A DNA stretch of 64,000 nt, taken from NCBI RefSeq assembly GCF_009176305.1, contig NZ_BLAJ01000005.1, positions 124,001-188,000 on the forward strand, in the 5' to 3' direction. The notes under the pieces were generated by a model. The model ran no database searches, was not told the DNA's origin, and was given only the letters and a program-made list of their open reading frames with translations. Both the position numbers and the translations under genes were made by a program. Of this stretch, positions 17,100 through 25,722 are shown piece by piece. Position 1 is the stretch's first letter, and the number at the start of each line of letters is the position of its first letter. The stretch comes from Martinezella dioscoreae. Lineage in GTDB: Bacteria > Pseudomonadota > Alphaproteobacteria > Rhizobiales > Rhizobiaceae.

Positions 17100-17345
17100 A
17101 TGGCCGGCCACAATATTCCCCATTTCCAGAACGACGGCGGACATCGCGTCATCGAAATCGGCGTGAAGGAATTCATGTGCACTGGCGCTTCGGTTCCCTA
17201 TGATCATCCGCACATCTTCATCGACCTCGGCGACGAGAGCGAAAAGGTCTGCTCCTACTGCTCGACGCTCTATCGCTACAATCCGTCGCTGAAGGCGGAT
17301 CAGACGAATCCGGCCGGCTGCGTCTTCCATTTCAAGGCGGCCTGA
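17100..17345 (+). CDS. Zinc-finger CHCC domain protein (NDUFS6-like)
   Basis: 81 residues. Cys27, His36 or His38, Cys51 and Cys54 form the zf-CHCC motif, and VCSYCSTLYRYNP is the family signature. The mitochondrial homologue NDUFS6 is a complex I accessory subunit, so a role in complex I assembly or structure is plausible for this alphaproteobacterial protein. GGAGATCATC precedes the ATG. Its neighbours do not suggest a pathway. Confidence 0.9.
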   Translation: MAGHNIPHFQNDGGHRVIEIGVKEFMCTGASVPYDHPHIFIDLGDESEKVCSYCSTLYRYNPSLKADQTNPAGCVFHFKAA

Positions 17346-17374
17346 CGCCATAGCATCCGATCGGACATAAGAAA

Positions 17375-18538
17375 ATGCCGATCAAAGCAGCCGCAATCAT
17401 CGGCGCCGGAATAGCCGGATTGACTGCGGCTCTGGCGCTGGCGAGACACGGGATTGCCTCCGACATCTTCGAACAAGCAGAGGTGCTGACCGAAGTCGGT
17501 GCGGGCCTGCAGATTTCGCCGAATGCCTCCCGCGTCCTCGATGCGCTCGGCGTGCTCGAGGCGCTCAGACCGGTTTGGCTGGAGCCGGAGGAAGTCCGAC
17601 TCGTATCCGGCTCGTCGCTGCGGCCGGTCGCCTCTATTCCCTGTGGGAAATTTGCCCGAGAGCGATGGGGTGCCCCCTATGGCGCCGCGCATCGCGCGAC
17701 CCTGCAAAAGGCGCTCCTCAATGCGGTGAAGGCCAATGATTTATGCCGGCTGCACCTCGGCCGGCACATCGATATCAAGGACAAGCAGACACTGGAAGAG
17801 CGCGCCGGAAGGAGATACGATCTCGTCATCGGCGCAGACGGCGTATGGTCGAAAGTGCATGCGATGGTGCCCAGTGCGCCCTCGCCGCTCTTCTCCGGGA
17901 ATATTGCCTGGCGCTTCTCCATTCCGCAGGCGGCGGCTCCGGCCCTGCTGGACAAGGCGAACGTCACGGCATTCCTCGGTCCTTCCAGCCACCTCGTCTG
18001 CTATCCCATCCTGGAAAATGCCGCCTTCAATATCGTCGCCATCGTCTCCGGCAGCAGCACCAGCCGCGATTGGGGTGCGACCGGCAGCAAGGCGCAACGC
18101 GAGCAGATGCTGCGCGGCTTTTCCGGCTGGAACAGTGCGATCCTGCAAATGCTGGAGGTACAGGAGCAGACAAGCTTCTGGCCGCTCTACGAGATGAAGG
18201 ACGGTCGGTGGCATAATGGCCGCGATACGATCCTGATCGGAGACGCTGCGCATGCGATGATGCCGTTTGCGGCGCAAGGCGCAGCCATGGCGATCGAGGA
18301 TGCCTTCGAGCTTGGCGGGCTGCTTTCTGCGCGCTCGCCGGCGGAAGCCTTCGAACTCTATGAAAAGCATCGGGCACCACGAATTGCGCGCCTGAGGCAA
18401 CGCGCCGCCTTCAATCAGTTCGCCTATCATGCCCGCGGCCCCATCCGGATCGCGCGCGACCTCGTTCTCTCCCTCCGTCCGCCGCAAAGCCTCGCGGCGG
18501 ACATGGACTGGATTTATGGCTACCGCGCCATCGGTTGA
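17375..18538 (+). CDS. FAD-dependent monooxygenase (salicylate hydroxylase-like)
   Basis: 387 residues. It has the Rossmann GAGIAG at residues 10-15, the second FAD/NAD motif YDLVIGADGVWS, and the third motif GDAAHAMMPFAAQGAAMAIE, the full class A flavoprotein hydroxylase set. It should hydroxylate an aromatic substrate using NAD(P)H and oxygen. The substrate is unknown. It follows the zf-CHCC gene by 29 bases and is convergent with metC, whose stop is immediately adjacent. Confidence 0.9.
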   Translation: MPIKAAAIIGAGIAGLTAALALARHGIASDIFEQAEVLTEVGAGLQISPNASRVLDALGVLEALRPVWLEPEEVRLVSGSSLRPVASIPCGKFARERWGAPYGAAHRATLQKALLNAVKANDLCRLHLGRHIDIKDKQTLEERAGRRYDLVIGADGVWSKVHAMVPSAPSPLFSGNIAWRFSIPQAAAPALLDKANVTAFLGPSSHLVCYPILENAAFNIVAIVSGSSTSRDWGATGSKAQREQMLRGFSGWNSAILQMLEVQEQTSFWPLYEMKDGRWHNGRDTILIGDAAHAMMPFAAQGAAMAIEDAFELGGLLSARSPAEAFELYEKHRAPRIARLRQRAAFNQFAYHARGPIRIARDLVLSLRPPQSLAADMDWIYGYRAIG

Positions 18539-19729
18539 TCAAACCTCTTTGGCGGCGACAAAGCCCTTTTCGATATCCGCCTTGAGATCCGGCACGTCTT
18601 CGAGACCAACCTGCAGGCGGATGACCGGCCCTTCCGTCGGGACCTTGGTGACGCGCCGGTCGTTGAGGTTGACGTGCAGGGCCAGACTTTCGAAACCGCC
18701 CCAGGAATAGCCCAGAGCGAAAATCCGCAAGGCATCGAGGAAGGCATGCGCCTTCGCCTTGAATTTCTGAGGATCGTCGACGGCCAGAACGAAGGAGAAA
18801 ATCCCGCTCGCACCCTTGAAGTCGCGCTTCCAGAGTTCGTGGCTGGGGAAGCTCGGCAAGGCCGGATGCAAGACTCGCGCGACCTCCTCCCTGCCCTCGA
18901 GCCACCGGGCGATCGCAAGCGCGCTTTCCTGATGGCGATCCAGGCGTACGCCCATGGTACGCAGGCCGCGCAGCACCTGATAGGCGTCGTCGGGCGCCCC
19001 ACAAAGGCCGAGCTGACCGTGAGCGTCCAGCAACCGCTTCCAATGCGTCTCGTTGGCGGAAACCGTGCCCATCAAAATGTCGGAGTGGCCGGCGGGGTAT
19101 TTCGTCACGGCATGGATGGAAACGTCGACGCCATGGTCGAGCGGCTTGAAATAGAGCGGCGTTGCCCAGGTATTGTCCATGGTCACGACGCAGCCGTGAC
19201 GATGAGCCGCCGCCGAAATTGCGGGGATATCCTGCACTTCGAAGGTGTTTGAACCCGGCGATTCCGTATGGACCAGCTTGGTGTTCGGCTTCATCAACCG
19301 CTCGATATCGGCGCCAATCGACGGATCGTAATAATCGACCTCGACGCCGAGGCGCTTCAGCATGGTATCGCAGAAGAAGCGCGTGGGACCGTAGACCGAA
19401 TCAACGATCAGTGCGTGATCACCAGCGGAGAGGTAGGCAAGAAGCGGCACGGTGACCGCAGCAAGCCCGGACGGCACGATGATCGTTCCCGCCGAACCTT
19501 CCAGCGCGTTCATTGCTTCGCATAGCGCATCCGTCGTCGGCGTGCCGCGCGTGCCGTAGGTATATTTCTGGTCATGCGTCTCCATAACGCGCGCATTGGG
19601 AAACAGCACCGTCGAGGCACGCACGACAGGTGGATTGACGAAGCCGTGATAGTCGAACGGCGAATTGCCGATATGGGACAAGCGCGTGTTGATGCCGGCG
19701 TTCGGCAGGTTTGTGTCTTTGTCTTTCAT
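18539..19729 (-). CDS. metC: Cystathionine beta-lyase
   Basis: 396 residues, PLP-dependent. It cleaves cystathionine to homocysteine, pyruvate and ammonia in methionine synthesis. The PLP lysine is Lys210 in SIHAVTKYPAGHSD, and phosphate-binding and substrate segments TESPGSNTFEVQD and SWGGFESL are present. It is divergent from aapJ, the arrangement described in Rhizobium etli and R. leguminosarum. There is no strong Shine-Dalgarno at the ATG. The leader can fold, as noted for 19768-19814. Confidence 0.95.
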   Translation of the reverse strand: MKDKDTNLPNAGINTRLSHIGNSPFDYHGFVNPPVVRASTVLFPNARVMETHDQKYTYGTRGTPTTDALCEAMNALEGSAGTIIVPSGLAAVTVPLLAYLSAGDHALIVDSVYGPTRFFCDTMLKRLGVEVDYYDPSIGADIERLMKPNTKLVHTESPGSNTFEVQDIPAISAAAHRHGCVVTMDNTWATPLYFKPLDHGVDVSIHAVTKYPAGHSDILMGTVSANETHWKRLLDAHGQLGLCGAPDDAYQVLRGLRTMGVRLDRHQESALAIARWLEGREEVARVLHPALPSFPSHELWKRDFKGASGIFSFVLAVDDPQKFKAKAHAFLDALRIFALGYSWGGFESLALHVNLNDRRVTKVPTEGPVIRLQVGLEDVPDLKADIEKGFVAAKEV

Positions 19730-19767
19730 GTCAGGATATGCCTTTGGCGCTGTTGGAAGCTGGATTT

Positions 19768-19814
19768 GTGGCGACCAAGTCCAGTGGGGTCAACCCCGAT
19801 CATTCCAACGCCAC
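19768..19814. promoter_or_regulatory. Nested inverted repeats in the metC leader
   Basis: GTGGCG (19768-19773) pairs with CGCCAC (19809-19814), enclosing GGGG-TCAA-CCCC (19786-19797). In the metC transcript this lies 39-85 bases before the start codon. It does not fit the SAM-II riboswitch pattern I know, so a regulatory role is inference from structure alone. Confidence 0.4.
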
Positions 19815-19819
19815 ACATT

Positions 19820-19970
19820 ATTAGAAGGCTAAAATAACAAAAATAGCGACCAAAACCGCATTTTCGCGCAGATTTTTGGCAAAATGCCGCTCATTTTGGC
19901 GCCAAATGCCCATTTTTCGTCCCCGAAAAGCAAAAATGCCGAATAAAACCGCAATAATTGGGGCGATCTC
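19820..19970. promoter_or_regulatory. AT-rich metC-aapJ intergenic segment with clustered dyads
   Basis: This stretch is markedly richer in A and T than the surroundings. It carries GGCA-AAA-TGCC (19878-19888), the perfect palindrome TTTGGCGCCAAA (19895-19906) and two further GCAAAAATGCC-like pieces. No gene fits here. It is a candidate binding region for regulators of the divergent metC and aap genes. Confidence 0.45.
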
Positions 19971-19999
19971 TTGACCGCTACACCATTTGCGACTGTGAT
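19971..19999 (+). promoter_or_regulatory. Probable sigma-70-type promoter of aapJQMP
   Basis: TTGACC (19971-19976), a 17-base spacer and TGTGAT (19994-19999) lie about 100 bases before the aapJ start. The -35 element is near perfect and the -10 element weak, which suits a regulated promoter. Confidence 0.5.
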
Positions 20000-20101
20000 A
20001 GCGGCACTCGCACCGAGAAAGGGAAGGAACACGGTTCTCCAGGAACCTGCTTCGGACGCGATACAGTTTAACTATAAAACAAATAGACAAAGGTAGGGAA
20101 A

Positions 20102-21127
20102 ATGAAAAAGATTGCTCTCTCCGCATTCCTCGGAGTCGCAGCCTTGGCTTACACCGCGTCCGGCGCTTCGGCTTCGACGCTGAGCGACGTAAAGGCCAAG
20201 GGCTTCGTCCAGTGCGGCGTGAATACCGGCCTTCTCGGCTTTGCACAGCCGGACGCATCCGGTAACTGGGCCGGTTTTGACATCGACTTCTGCAAGGCTG
20301 TCGCTTCCGCTGTCTTCGGCGATCCGACCAAGGTGAAGTACACGCCTCTCAGCGCCAAGGACCGCTTCACCGCGCTGCAGTCCGGCGAAATCGACGTACT
20401 TTCCCGTAACACCACCTGGACCATCAACCGCGACACCGCGCTCGGCCTAAAATTCCGTCCGGTCACCTATTATGACGGCCAGGGCTTCATGGTTCGCAAG
20501 GAGCTGAACGTAAAATCGGCACTCGAACTTTCCGGCGCGGCAGTTTGCGTTCAGTCCGGCACGACGACCGAGCTGAACCTTGCCGACTACTTCAAGACCA
20601 ACAACCTGCAATACAACCCGGTCGTCTTCGACAAGCTCGAAGAAGTCAATACGGCCTATGATTCCGGCCGTTGCGATGTCTACACCACCGACCAGTCGGG
20701 TCTCTACGCTCTGCGCCTGACGCTGAAGAACCCGGACGATAACGTCGTTCTGCCCGAAATCATCTCCAAGGAGCCGCTCGGCCCGGCCGTTCGCCAGGGT
20801 GACGATCAGTGGTTCAACATCGTCAGCTGGACGGCCTATGCGCTGGTGAACGCCGAAGAATTCGGTATCACCCAGAAGAACGTCGACGAGATGAAGAGCT
20901 CGGCCAATCCGGACATCAAGCGCTTCCTCGGCGTAGAACAGGGCTCGACGATCGGCACCGACCTCGGCCTGACCAACGACTGGGCCTATAACATCATCAA
21001 GGGCGTCGGCAATTACGGCGAAGTCTTCGACCGCAACATCGGCGCAGGCAGCCCGCTGAAGATCGCTCGTGGTCTCAACGCTCTGTGGAGCAAGGGCGGC
21101 ATTCAGTACGCACCGCCGGTGCGCTAA
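20102..21127 (+). CDS. aapJ: General L-amino acid ABC transporter, periplasmic binding protein
   Basis: 341 residues with a Sec signal peptide (MKKIALSAFLGVAALAYTAS, cleavage near residue 24). It binds a wide range of L-amino acids and presents them to AapQM. The polar amino-acid binding fold shows GVNTGLLGFAQPDASGNWAG and DIDFCKAVASAVFGD near the N-terminus and VCVQSGTTTELNLADYF. AGGGAAA precedes the ATG. It is first in aapJQMP. A stable hairpin after its stop may keep binding-protein mRNA abundant relative to the downstream genes. Confidence 0.97.
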   Translation: MKKIALSAFLGVAALAYTASGASASTLSDVKAKGFVQCGVNTGLLGFAQPDASGNWAGFDIDFCKAVASAVFGDPTKVKYTPLSAKDRFTALQSGEIDVLSRNTTWTINRDTALGLKFRPVTYYDGQGFMVRKELNVKSALELSGAAVCVQSGTTTELNLADYFKTNNLQYNPVVFDKLEEVNTAYDSGRCDVYTTDQSGLYALRLTLKNPDDNVVLPEIISKEPLGPAVRQGDDQWFNIVSWTAYALVNAEEFGITQKNVDEMKSSANPDIKRFLGVEQGSTIGTDLGLTNDWAYNIIKGVGNYGEVFDRNIGAGSPLKIARGLNALWSKGGIQYAPPVR

Positions 21128-21149
21128 GCCGCAAAGAGCCTAGCTTTAA

Positions 21150-21173
21150 GAGAGAGGCGGCTTCGCCTCTCTC
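21150..21173 (+). promoter_or_regulatory. Intercistronic hairpin between aapJ and aapQ
   Basis: GAGAGAGGCG (21150-21159) pairs perfectly with CGCCTCTCTC (21164-21173) around GCTT. No T-run follows, so it is more likely an mRNA 3'-end stabiliser or processing site than a full terminator. Confidence 0.65.
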
Positions 21174-21221
21174 CCCTCAAGAAAACAAGCCTGAAACAGG
21201 CACATTGGGGAAAAATTCTAT

Positions 21222-22415
21222 ATGGCAATTACTGTAAACTCGCCTGAAGGCGGGCGCTCGGCACTATCGGCGGCGCTATACGACCCCAAAGTTCGGGGTG
21301 CCTTCTATCAGGCGCTCACGATCATCATTCTCGCGGGACTTTGCTGGTTTGTTGTCACGAACACCATCGACAATCTGCGCGCATTGAACCGCTCGTTCGG
21401 CTTCGGCTTTCTCGAAGGACGCGCTGGCTTTAACCTGGGGCAAGCGCTGATTCCCTACTCCAGCGATTCGACCAATGCGACTGCCCTTCTCGTCGGCGTA
21501 CTGAACACACTCCTGATTTCGGTGGTCGGCATCGTCGCGGCGACTATCGTTGGCTTCCTCATTGGCATCGGCAGGCTTTCGCATAATTGGCTGATTGCGA
21601 AACTTTCCCAGGCCTATGTCGAGATCTTCCGGAACATCCCGCCTCTGCTCGTCATCTTCTTCTGGTATAGCGGCGTTCTGGTGCTGCTGCCGCAGGCGCG
21701 CGATGCCGTGCACCTGCCATTCTTCAGCTATCTCAGCAATCGCGGCCTCGCCTTTCCGAGCCCGATCTTCGGCGCGGGCATGTGGGCCGTCGGCATTGCC
21801 TTTCTCATCGCCATAGCCGTCGTATTTTTCGTGGCGCGCTGGGCGCACAGGCGTCAGGCGGCAACCGGTCAGCAATTCCATACGATCTGGGTGTCGATCG
21901 GCATCCTGATCGGCCTGCCGTTGCTGGTCTTCCTGGTAACGGGCATGCCGCTTTCCTTCGACTATCCCATTGCCGGCAAATTCAACCTGACGGGTGGCAC
22001 GGTCATAAGTCCGGAGTTCCTTGCGCTTCTGCTTGCACTATCCCTTTATACCGCATCCTACATTGCCGAGATCGTACGCGCCGGTATTCGTGGCGTGCCA
22101 AAGGGTCAATCGGAAGCAGCGGGCGCACTTGGCCTTCGGGCGTCGGCCATCAACCGGCTGATCGTCATACCGCAGGCCATGCGCATCATCATTCCGCCGC
22201 TGACGAGCCAATATCTCAATCTGATCAAGAACTCGTCGCTTGCCATCGCCATCGGCTATGCCGATCTCGTCGCCGTCGGCGGCGTGATCCTCAATCAGTC
22301 CGGCCGAGCCGTCGAAGTCGTCATCATCTGGATGATCATCTATCTCGCCTTGAGCATCGTGACATCGCTGTTCATGAACTGGTTCAACGCCAAGATGGCT
22401 CTGGTGGAGAGATAG
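21222..22415 (+). CDS. aapQ: General L-amino acid ABC transporter permease AapQ
   Basis: 397 residues, multi-spanning inner-membrane permease. The N-terminal HisM-type segment with NTLLISVVGIVAATIVGFLI, and the C-terminal EAA loop EIVRAGIRGVPKGQSEAAGA LGL-type sequence that docks on the ATPase, are clear. It is longer than HisM-type permeases because of extra central segments typical of AapQ. The ATG follows GGGGAAAAATTC. It ends one base before the aapM ATG region. Confidence 0.95.
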   Translation: MAITVNSPEGGRSALSAALYDPKVRGAFYQALTIIILAGLCWFVVTNTIDNLRALNRSFGFGFLEGRAGFNLGQALIPYSSDSTNATALLVGVLNTLLISVVGIVAATIVGFLIGIGRLSHNWLIAKLSQAYVEIFRNIPPLLVIFFWYSGVLVLLPQARDAVHLPFFSYLSNRGLAFPSPIFGAGMWAVGIAFLIAIAVVFFVARWAHRRQAATGQQFHTIWVSIGILIGLPLLVFLVTGMPLSFDYPIAGKFNLTGGTVISPEFLALLLALSLYTASYIAEIVRAGIRGVPKGQSEAAGALGLRASAINRLIVIPQAMRIIIPPLTSQYLNLIKNSSLAIAIGYADLVAVGGVILNQSGRAVEVVIIWMIIYLALSIVTSLFMNWFNAKMALVER

Positions 22416-22416
22416 A

Positions 22417-23571
22417 ATGTCCAGCGTAGATCAACACTTCGTCAGTAAGGCGCTTCTCACAGCGCAGCCGGCACCCGCCAGTGAAAGAGGCGCGTGGCAC
22501 TGGTTGAAAAAGAACCTGTTTGCCACGCCCAAGGACATTGTCCTCACCGTGCTTGCCATCACCTTCCTTGCCTGGGTGATCCCGCACCTGATCAATTGGC
22601 TATTCCTAAATGCGGTCTGGAGCGGGACCGACCGCACCTTCTGCGCTACCACTGTTCAGGGCGGAACGCAGCCGGATGGCTGGAACGCCGCGTGCTGGGC
22701 CTTTGTCCGCGCAAAATTCGCCATCTTCATGTTCGGCCTTTATCCGCCGGACGAGCGCTGGCGGCCGATCCTCGTCTGCATCCTGATGATCGCCAGCTTC
22801 GTTCCGTTGCTGATACCGTCGGTTCCCCGGAAGGGATTGAACGCAATCCTGGCATTCTTCGTGCTGCCAGTTGTTTCGTTCTTCCTGCTCCACGGAGGCT
22901 TCGGCCTTGAGACGGTGGAAACGGAACGATGGGGGGGCCTGCTGGTAACGCTGGTGATCGCTTTCGTCGCCATCGCAGTCTCATTCCCGTTCGGCATCGT
23001 GCTTGCGCTGGGACGCCGGTCGAAACTGCCCATCCTTCGCATGCTGTGTGTGACTTTCATCGAAATCATCCGCGGCGTACCGTTGATCACCGTGCTGTTC
23101 ATGGCGAGCTATATGCTGCCGCTGTTCATGCCGCAGGGCTGGACTGTCGATAAGCTTTTGCGTGCCGTGGTCGGTGTCGCGATCTTCACCTCGGCCTATA
23201 TGGCCGAAGTCATCCGCGGCGGTCTGCAGGCGATACCGAAGGGCCAGTTCGAGGGCGCCGATTCGCTCGGCCTCGGCTACTGGCAGAAGATGCGGCTGAT
23301 CATTCTGCCGCAAGCGATCAAGCTGGTCATTCCCGGCATCGTCAACACCTATATCGGCATGTTCAAGGACACGTCGCTGGTTGCGATCATCGGCATGTTC
23401 GACTTGCTCGGTATCGTTCGTCAGAACTTTTCGGATGCCTCTTGGGCGACGGCGGTGACCCCCGTAACGGGTCTTGTATTCGCTGGATTCGTTTTTTGGC
23501 TGTTCTGCTTTGGCATGTCGCGCTATTCAGGTTTCGTGGAACGCCATCTCGACACCGGCCACAAGCGATAA
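22417..23571 (+). CDS. aapM: General L-amino acid ABC transporter permease AapM
   Basis: 384 residues, second permease of the heterodimer. After several N-terminal membrane segments, the HisM-like core carries SFPFGIVLALGRRSKLPILR and the EAA loop EVIRGGLQAIPKGQFEGADS. GGAGAGATAGA precedes the ATG. There is one base between the aapQ stop and the aapM start. It functions with AapQ and AapP in the inner membrane. Confidence 0.95.
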   Translation: MSSVDQHFVSKALLTAQPAPASERGAWHWLKKNLFATPKDIVLTVLAITFLAWVIPHLINWLFLNAVWSGTDRTFCATTVQGGTQPDGWNAACWAFVRAKFAIFMFGLYPPDERWRPILVCILMIASFVPLLIPSVPRKGLNAILAFFVLPVVSFFLLHGGFGLETVETERWGGLLVTLVIAFVAIAVSFPFGIVLALGRRSKLPILRMLCVTFIEIIRGVPLITVLFMASYMLPLFMPQGWTVDKLLRAVVGVAIFTSAYMAEVIRGGLQAIPKGQFEGADSLGLGYWQKMRLIILPQAIKLVIPGIVNTYIGMFKDTSLVAIIGMFDLLGIVRQNFSDASWATAVTPVTGLVFAGFVFWLFCFGMSRYSGFVERHLDTGHKR

Positions 23572-23590
23572 AATTGAGGGAAATTACAAA

Positions 23591-24364
23591 ATGGCTGAAG
23601 CCCAATCGAAGAAAATGACCGTCTCCGAGACCGAGGTCGCGGTCGACATGATCAACATGAACAAGTGGTATGGCGATTTCCATGTGCTGCGCGATATCAA
23701 CCTGAAGGTCATGCGCGGCGAGCGCATCGTCATTGCCGGCCCATCCGGCTCGGGCAAATCGACGATGATCCGCTGCATCAACCGCCTGGAAGAACACCAG
23801 AAGGGCCAGATCATCGTCGACGGGGTCGAACTCACCAACGATCTGAAGAAGATCGACGAGGTGCGCCGCGAAGTCGGCATGGTGTTCCAGCACTTCAACC
23901 TCTTCCCGCACCTGACCATTCTGGAAAACTGCACGCTGGCGCCGATCTGGGTGCGCAAGATGCCGAAGAAGCAGGCGGAAGAGATCGCCATGCACTTCCT
24001 CAAGCGCGTCAAGATCCCCGAACAGGCCAAGAAATATCCCGGCCAGCTTTCCGGCGGTCAGCAGCAGCGTGTGGCAATCGCCCGCTCGCTCTGCATGAAC
24101 CCGAAGATCATGCTGTTCGACGAGCCAACCTCAGCGCTCGATCCGGAAATGATCAAGGAAGTGCTCGACACCATGGTGGGCCTTGCTGAAGAAGGCATGA
24201 CCATGCTGTGCGTGACCCACGAAATGGGCTTTGCCCGTCAGGTCGCCAACCGCGTGATCTTCATGGACCAGGGCCAGATCGTCGAACAGAATTCGCCGAA
24301 GGAATTCTTCGACAATCCGCAGCATGAGCGCACGAAGCTGTTCCTCAGCCAGATCCTGCACTGA
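23591..24364 (+). CDS. aapP: General L-amino acid ABC transporter ATP-binding protein
   Basis: 257 residues. It has Walker A GPSGSGKST, Q-loop VFQHFNLFPHLT, signature LSGGQQQRVAIARSL, Walker B IMLFDEPTSALD and the switch His in VTHEMGFA. The start at 23591 is chosen because GAGGGAAATTACAAA precedes it and the family starts here. A longer in-frame start overlaps aapM. It is the last gene of the operon and is followed by a strong terminator. Confidence 0.97.
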   Translation: MAEAQSKKMTVSETEVAVDMINMNKWYGDFHVLRDINLKVMRGERIVIAGPSGSGKSTMIRCINRLEEHQKGQIIVDGVELTNDLKKIDEVRREVGMVFQHFNLFPHLTILENCTLAPIWVRKMPKKQAEEIAMHFLKRVKIPEQAKKYPGQLSGGQQQRVAIARSLCMNPKIMLFDEPTSALDPEMIKEVLDTMVGLAEEGMTMLCVTHEMGFARQVANRVIFMDQGQIVEQNSPKEFFDNPQHERTKLFLSQILH

Positions 24365-24388
24365 TACGGATCGATTGAATGAACAAGA

Positions 24389-24420
24389 CCCGCCGCTGCA
24401 TCGCTGCCGGCGGGTTTTTT
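24389..24420 (+). terminator. Terminator of aapJQMP
   Basis: CCCGCCG (24389-24395) pairs with CGGCGGG (24408-24414), followed by TTTTTT. It lies 25 bases after the aapP stop. Confidence 0.92.
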
Positions 24421-24605
24421 ATGTGCGGCCGGGTTCAGCAGTCGTAATCGGCGTCAGGACGCGGATCTCGCAGGCCGTCTCCTCCTGATTGCTGCCTGAC
24501 AATTTTGGCAGCGTTAGCAAGCCCTATAGCGCTTCGCAAAAAACGAGATATATTCTTTATCACCGCGAATAATGCGGAATTCACGAGACGTCGGGGAAGC
24601 GGGCC

Positions 24606-24767
24606 GTGAAAAAAAGCGACAGGATCATCGGCGGATTAGCTCTTCTGAGCGTCGCTATCATCGTCATCAAGTTGGCCGGAGCAATGTACGGCTACGACCT
24701 TATCCAGATGGCGGTCGACGCTACGCGGCCAAAAGCTGCCGGCGGCTGGCCGATGGCGGCGAACTGA
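24606..24767 (+). CDS. Small membrane protein (53 residues), hidden GTG-start gene
   Basis: Translation from the GTG at 24606 gives MKKSDRIIGGLALLSVAIIV, then IKLAGAMYGYDLIQMAVDAT, ending WPMAAN. Two lysines precede a hydrophobic helix of about 18 residues (9-26), typical of a single-pass small membrane protein. GGGGAAG lies 7 bases before the GTG. A 105-residue reading frame in another phase on this strand has arginine-rich composition and is not favoured. I do not recognise a family. Confidence 0.6.
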   Translation: MKKSDRIIGGLALLSVAIIVIKLAGAMYGYDLIQMAVDATRPKAAGGWPMAAN

Positions 24768-24847
24768 ATGCTGATAGCCAGAATGAAGTCTGCATGACGG
24801 AAAGCGGCGCCGCGCACGCGAAATCAGATCTCTCCTTCTCGGGAAAA

Positions 24848-24924
24848 TGGCGACCCCTGCAGGATTCGAACCTGCGACCACATGCTTAGAAGGCAAGTGC
24901 TCTATCCAGCTGAGCTAAGGGGCC
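24848..24924 (-). tRNA. tRNA-Arg (UCU)
   Basis: 77 bases with encoded CCA. The acceptor GGCCCCT pairs with AGGGGTC (one G-U). The anticodon loop CTTCTAA gives UCU. T-arm GCAGGTTCGAATCCTGC is standard. The anticodon stem has one mismatch at 28-42. Confidence 0.95.
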
Positions 24925-25012
24925 ATGAGCCTTGCCGCGCTTTGCGCGGCGGGCAACACATGCCTGAAACCGCCGCCAAACTCAATGGCCGGCGTTCAAT
25001 AAGTGCCTGGTT

Positions 25013-25318
25013 TCAGTGCGTCCAGGGCTGGATGCGGTTGAAGCGGAAGTTGTCGGAATAGGATACCGTCTGCCGGATGGGATCCTTCGGCGGGATGACG
25101 CGGTAGTCGATGCCGTTGCGCTTGGCGTAATCTTCCGCCTGTTCCTGCGTCTCAAAGGTCAGCTTGAGCTGCTGGCGCATATCGCCCGACGAGGTATAGC
25201 CCATGATCGGATCGATCTTGCGCGGCATTTCCTGATCGAACTCCAGAACCCAGATATTGGTTTTGGCCTTGCCGGATTGCATGGCGGTTTTTGCAGGACG
25301 ATAAATCTTGGCAGGCAT
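25013..25318 (-). CDS. ETC complex I subunit (NDUFS4-like)
   Basis: 101 residues. It matches the 18-kDa accessory subunit family (PF04800): KIYRPAKTAMQSGKAKTNIW, GYTSSGDMRQQLKLTFETQE and PWTH at the C-terminus. In mitochondria the homologue stabilises complex I. Alphaproteobacteria share this subunit. It lies between tRNA-Arg and tRNA-Pro on the same strand, far from a nuo operon. The ATG at 25318 gives a full-length family member. Confidence 0.92.
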   Translation of the reverse strand: MPAKIYRPAKTAMQSGKAKTNIWVLEFDQEMPRKIDPIMGYTSSGDMRQQLKLTFETQEQAEDYAKRNGIDYRVIPPKDPIRQTVSYSDNFRFNRIQPWTH

Positions 25319-25497
25319 TGCTGCAGCGCCTCCGAATCAAGCGGGAATGATCCGCTTACTTGCTTCTCTTGCCGCGACGCGATCCTCTGCGGGCCGCGCG
25401 AACACGACTTTTGCTTAGCTGCGAATCCCTTTGTTTTCAAGCAAAAAGGCAGCCGCCACCAGGACGAATTCAACGACATCAATGAGGGGATTTTAAA

Positions 25498-25574
<77 letters not shown>

Positions 25575-25722
25575 TACCCGTCAGCATGACCAAAATGCGG
25601 TCATGAGCTGATTTTGCGTACCGCCGAACGCTTAGTCCTGCGGAACGAGTGGGGAGATACACGGTTCATCTGCCCGCTGCAACAGATAAAATCCTGCTTA
25701 GCACATCTTCCCCGATGAAAAT

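Noticed and set aside
19730..19830. SAM-II riboswitch in the metC leader
   Set aside because: The expected pseudoknot sequence pattern is not present. Only general inverted repeats are seen.
24572..24889. A 105-codon plus-strand frame over the hidden small membrane protein
   Set aside because: It runs into the tRNA-Arg gene and is Arg-rich without features. The alternative frame with GTG start has Shine-Dalgarno and membrane helix.
24848..24924. tRNA-Arg as integration site of a mobile element
   Set aside because: No integrase gene, direct repeat of the tRNA 3' end or accessory DNA is visible nearby.
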